A DNA stretch of 8,031 nt from Clostridia bacterium (GTDB taxonomy: Bacteria; Bacillota_E; SLMV01; PUMD01). Below the pieces are notes generated by a model that saw only the letters and a program-made list of their open reading frames with translations, was not told where the DNA came from and did no database searches. Made by a program: the position numbers and the translations under genes. Where the stretch lies: NCBI GenBank assembly GCA_007128555.1, contig SKXF01000292.1, forward strand, positions 1 to 8,031. The letters are read 5' to 3'. The number at the start of each line of letters is the position of its first letter. Position 1 is the first letter of the stretch. Below are positions 5,523 to 8,031 of the stretch, piece after piece.

Positions 5523-7433
5523 CTAAACCTCGCCCAGGGCTGGACCGGGAAAGCGGAAATCCCCGCGTCGGAGGGTCAGCCTGCGGTAGTCCATCTCCTC
5601 GGCCAGGGGGACCGCGTACTTCCTCGACGTCCCCAGCAAATCCCGCAGCTCGGCCACGGTGAGACGGTCATGGGACTCAAACCACGTGGAAAGGCGCCCC
5701 ACCATGTCATCCCACAACGAGGCGTCCAGGTAGTGGTCGCCAAGGCGAATCAGCTGCTCAGCCCCCACGAGGTAGCGGAGAAGGGGAGCCAGGGCCTCCC
5801 TGGATGTCGATGTTGCTTCGGCCAGGTCCATCTCGTCTGGGGGTGAGAAGCCTCGCTCGGCGGCAAGGCCCTCGATTCTTGCACACAGGTCCCGCTCATG
5901 GTCCGAGAGCTGCGGGCGATGGCCGGGAGGTGCGATCAATCCCCTGCGGTAGTCGATGGCCCCTTCCTCCCGCGCAGCCGTCAGAAGGCGCGAGAAATCC
6001 CGCGCCGGCGTACGGCGGAAGCGTCGGCTCCGGAGTTCCTCGGACGCCAGTCCCCACTCCAGGGGGTTCTTCTGCACATGGTCGGCCGCCGCCTGTGCCA
6101 CGAATCCCCGGAACGCTCCCCAGCGGCCAGCCGGCAGGACGATGTCCCCCGGGATTCTCCGGATCCGCCCCTCCCCCTCCTCGGACTCGAGAAGGCTCGC
6201 CATCTGGTCGGCCTTTCTGCCCAGATCCACCTCCAGGTCGGAAAGGGTCGGTGGGAAGGAAGCCTCGCAGAGCTGTTCCAGTACCGATGGCAGGTCAGGT
6301 CGTCCTTCCCGGGCGCGAAGAAACGCCACCGCACGTCTCCCCTTGCGATACCGCTCTCCGCGAATGTCCAGCACCCTGCCGCCCCCGATGGTCACAATAG
6401 GCGAGTACCTGCGAATGATGAACCGGTCGCCGAAGGCGGCACACAGGGGACTCTCCATTCGAAAGCGCACGAAACCCTCCTCGCCCGGCCCGATCACATT
6501 GCCCTCGAGGACCGTTACCCGCGCCATCACCTCGGCGGTCCCCACGTGGAGCCTGACCCGGTCGCCATCGACCAACTCAGCGGCCCCGGGAAGCAGGCGC
6601 AACCGGACGGCGAGACTCCTCTGCACCGCGAAGTAGCCCGGCTCGGTCAGCCAGTGTCCCCGGCTTAGGTCCTCCACGGCGAGCTGGGGGATGTTCACAG
6701 CCACCCGCTGCGAACGCTCGGCCCTTGTGACCTTCTCTCCGTGAACCTGCAACCCCCGCACCCGGACATCCAGTCCGTCAGGGAGAATCTGGGCCTGGTC
6801 GCCCGTGACAATGTAGCCGCTGCTCAGGGTCCCCGTCACCACCGTTCCGAAGCCCAACACGGTGAAGAAACGATCAATGGGCAACCGCATCGGCCCCCCG
6901 GGACCCGAAACTTCGTCCTCCGTGACGCGTGCAGCCACCCGGCCAAGCTCCTCTTTGAGCACGTCCATTCCCGATCCGCTCACCGCTGAAACAGGAACCA
7001 CGGGTGCGTCCTCCAGGACGCGACCCTCCAGTTCGAGACTCACGTCCTCCATGACCATCTCCAGCCATTCATCATCGACGAGATCCACCTTGGTGACGGC
7101 AACGACTCCATCGGTGACCCCGAGGACCTCCAGGATGTCGAGGTGCTCCCGGGTCTGGGGCATGAAGCCCTCATCGGCCGCCACCACCAGCAGCGCCGCA
7201 TCCACCCCCGTCACCCCCGCCACCATATTGCGAATGAACCGCTCATGCCCCGGCACATCAATGATGGACACGTTCACCTCACCGAGGGACAACCGGGCAA
7301 AACCGAGATCGATCGAAATCCCGCGACGCTTCTCCTCCGGAAGGCGATCGGTGTCCACCCCAGTCAGCGCCTGGACCAGGACCGTCTTGCCGTGGTCAAT
7401 GTGTCCCGCGGTGCCAATCACCACATCCCTCAG
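5523..7433 (-). CDS. selB: Selenocysteine-specific translation elongation factor SelB
   Basis: SelB is the GTPase that replaces EF-Tu for selenocysteyl-tRNA and, through its C-terminal winged helices, binds the SECIS hairpin to recode UGA. From the CTG start at 7433 it is 636 residues, a normal length. The G domain has P-loop GHIDHGKT (10-17), switch I RGISIDLGFA, switch II DVPGHERF (60-67), TKVD (114-117, the SelB form of NKxD) and SAVS (149-152). Beta-barrel domains II-III follow (DRFFTVLGFGTVVTGTL near 187-203; RRYSPIVTIGGGRVLD near 341-356). The C-terminal half holds winged helices, ending in the typical LGTSRKYAVPLAEEMD and a basic tail. A GTG at 7424 would start inside the first strand and is 17 nt from the ribosome binding site. 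CTG gives MRDVVIGTAGHIDHGKT, like other SelB N-termini. CTG overlaps the trxB stop (CTGA), implying coupled translation. Confidence 0.95.
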   Translation of the reverse strand: MRDVVIGTAGHIDHGKTVLVQALTGVDTDRLPEEKRRGISIDLGFARLSLGEVNVSIIDVPGHERFIRNMVAGVTGVDAALLVVAADEGFMPQTREHLDILEVLGVTDGVVAVTKVDLVDDEWLEMVMEDVSLELEGRVLEDAPVVPVSAVSGSGMDVLKEELGRVAARVTEDEVSGPGGPMRLPIDRFFTVLGFGTVVTGTLSSGYIVTGDQAQILPDGLDVRVRGLQVHGEKVTRAERSQRVAVNIPQLAVEDLSRGHWLTEPGYFAVQRSLAVRLRLLPGAAELVDGDRVRLHVGTAEVMARVTVLEGNVIGPGEEGFVRFRMESPLCAAFGDRFIIRRYSPIVTIGGGRVLDIRGERYRKGRRAVAFLRAREGRPDLPSVLEQLCEASFPPTLSDLEVDLGRKADQMASLLESEEGEGRIRRIPGDIVLPAGRWGAFRGFVAQAAADHVQKNPLEWGLASEELRSRRFRRTPARDFSRLLTAAREEGAIDYRRGLIAPPGHRPQLSDHERDLCARIEGLAAERGFSPPDEMDLAEATSTSREALAPLLRYLVGAEQLIRLGDHYLDASLWDDMVGRLSTWFESHDRLTVAELRDLLGTSRKYAVPLAEEMDYRRLTLRRGDFRFPGPALGEV

Positions 7434-8031
7434 TGCGATGACCTCCCCTCCAGGTCTCCCAGGTAGTTCTCCACGGCCATGGCGGCCGTGGCCCCGTCTC
7501 CGACCGCCGTGGCGATCTGCCGCTGGATGCGGTGCCGGACATCGCCGACCCCAAACACGCCGGGCACCCCTGTCGTCATGTGATCATCCGTCACCAGGTA
7601 GCCCTGTTCATCGACGCCGACCCCGTCCGGGACAAAGGCCGTTGCCGGCTGGTGACCCACGTAGATGAAGACCCCCCCGACGGGCAGGTGCTGTTCTTTA
7701 CCGGTAGCCACATTCCGCAGCCTGAGTCCACTGACCAGCTTATCACCCTCGATTTCCTCCACCACGGTGTTCCAGTGAACCTGCACCCTGTCGTGGGACA
7801 TCAGCCTGTCCTGCAGGACGCGGACCGCCCTGAGTTCCTTGCGCCGATGGATCATGTGGACCCGGCTGGCGAAGCGGGTCAGGTGGAGGGCCTCCTGCAC
7901 CGCCGCGTCACCGCCCCCCACACAGGCAATCTCCTGCTCACGGAAGAAGGCTCCATCACAGGTGGCACAGTAGGAGACACCGCGTCCCCGGAAACGATCC
8001 TCGCCCGGAACCCCCAGGGTGCGGGGAGCCG
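7430..8031 (-). CDS. trxB: Thioredoxin reductase, 5' end outside the window
   Basis: An FAD enzyme that transfers electrons from NADPH to thioredoxin in the cytoplasm. The visible part is 199 residues of a usual 300-320, so roughly the first third (N-terminal FAD-binding region) lies beyond the right edge. The reading frame is open to the window end. The redox-active pair is CATC (residues 21-24 of the fragment, in GVSYCATCDGAFF), with both cysteines encoded by TGT and no selenocysteine. NADPH binding follows with VGGGDAAVQEA and HRRKELRA, whose basic residues favour NADPH. FAD-domain signatures GVFIYVGHQPAT and GVFGVGDV, then GDGATAAMAVENYL, close the protein. The stop TGA at 7432-7430 overlaps the proposed CTG start of selB. 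Thioredoxin may supply electrons to selenoproteins made with SelB, but the link is inferred only from gene order. Confidence 0.95.
   Translation of the reverse strand, partial: APRTLGVPGEDRFRGRGVSYCATCDGAFFREQEIACVGGGDAAVQEALHLTRFASRVHMIHRRKELRAVRVLQDRLMSHDRVQVHWNTVVEEIEGDKLVSGLRLRNVATGKEQHLPVGGVFIYVGHQPATAFVPDGVGVDEQGYLVTDDHMTTGVPGVFGVGDVRHRIQRQIATAVGDGATAAMAVENYLGDLEGRSSH
7442..7451 (-). promoter_or_regulatory. Ribosome binding site of selB, inside the end of trxB
   Basis: The minus strand reads GGAGGGGAGG. It lies 8 nt before the CTG at 7433-7431 and 17 nt before the GTG at 7424-7422, so it selects CTG. It lies within the last codons of trxB, as expected for a coupled gene pair. Confidence 0.75.

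Noticed and set aside
5898..6668. Long plus-strand open frames across selB
   Set aside because: They are antisense shadows of a clearly conserved GTPase gene in GC-rich DNA.
1..8031. CRISPR array, insertion sequence, tRNA or rRNA
   Set aside because: No regularly spaced repeats, transposase motifs, terminal inverted repeats or tRNA arm patterns were seen on reading both strands.

Overview
The window looks like chromosomal DNA from a GC-rich, probably free-living bacterium. The S-layer homology (SLH) domains on an exported protein, a lipoprotein with a typical lipobox, strong purine-rich ribosome binding sites and a selenocysteine elongation factor together suggest a high-GC Bacillota/Clostridia-like lineage. 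This is inference: no rRNA or other phylogenetic marker is present, and other SLH-bearing phyla remain possible.

Layout from left to right. (1) 24-1901, minus strand: an exported protein combining SLH repeats, a ComEC-type metallo-beta-lactamase domain and a C-terminal ComEA-like helix-hairpin-helix (HhH) region. It looks like a surface-anchored nuclease with its own DNA-binding module. (2) 1902-2460: non-coding, holding a ribosome binding site, a short direct repeat and a nested inverted repeat. (3) 2461-3048, minus: an unrecognised lipoprotein. (4) 3049-3244: divergent intergenic region with a plausible promoter for the next gene. (5) 3245-3718, plus: a small flavodoxin-like protein. (6) 3737-4195, plus: remains of a membrane-anchored FMN-binding-domain gene broken by one stop codon and apparent frameshifts. 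(7) 4196-4655: no convincing gene. (8) 4656-4952, plus: a small unknown protein with a strong ribosome binding site. (9) 4957-5436, minus: an unknown three-helix membrane protein, convergent with the previous gene. (10) 5523-7433, minus: selB. (11) 7430-8031, minus: the 3' two thirds of trxB, running off the right edge.

The best-defined functional unit is trxB-selB, transcribed right to left. The selB reading frame most likely begins at a CTG codon that overlaps the trxB stop in a CTGA arrangement, so the two genes should be translationally coupled. SelB delivers selenocysteyl-tRNA to UGA codons carrying a selenocysteine insertion (SECIS) hairpin; thioredoxin reductase supplies thiol reducing power that many selenoproteins use. 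No selA, selD or tRNA-Sec gene is visible, and no gene here convincingly uses in-frame UGA as selenocysteine. The flavodoxin and the FMN-domain pseudogene point to an FMN-based electron-transfer locus that has partly decayed. The other genes have no evident connection to one another.
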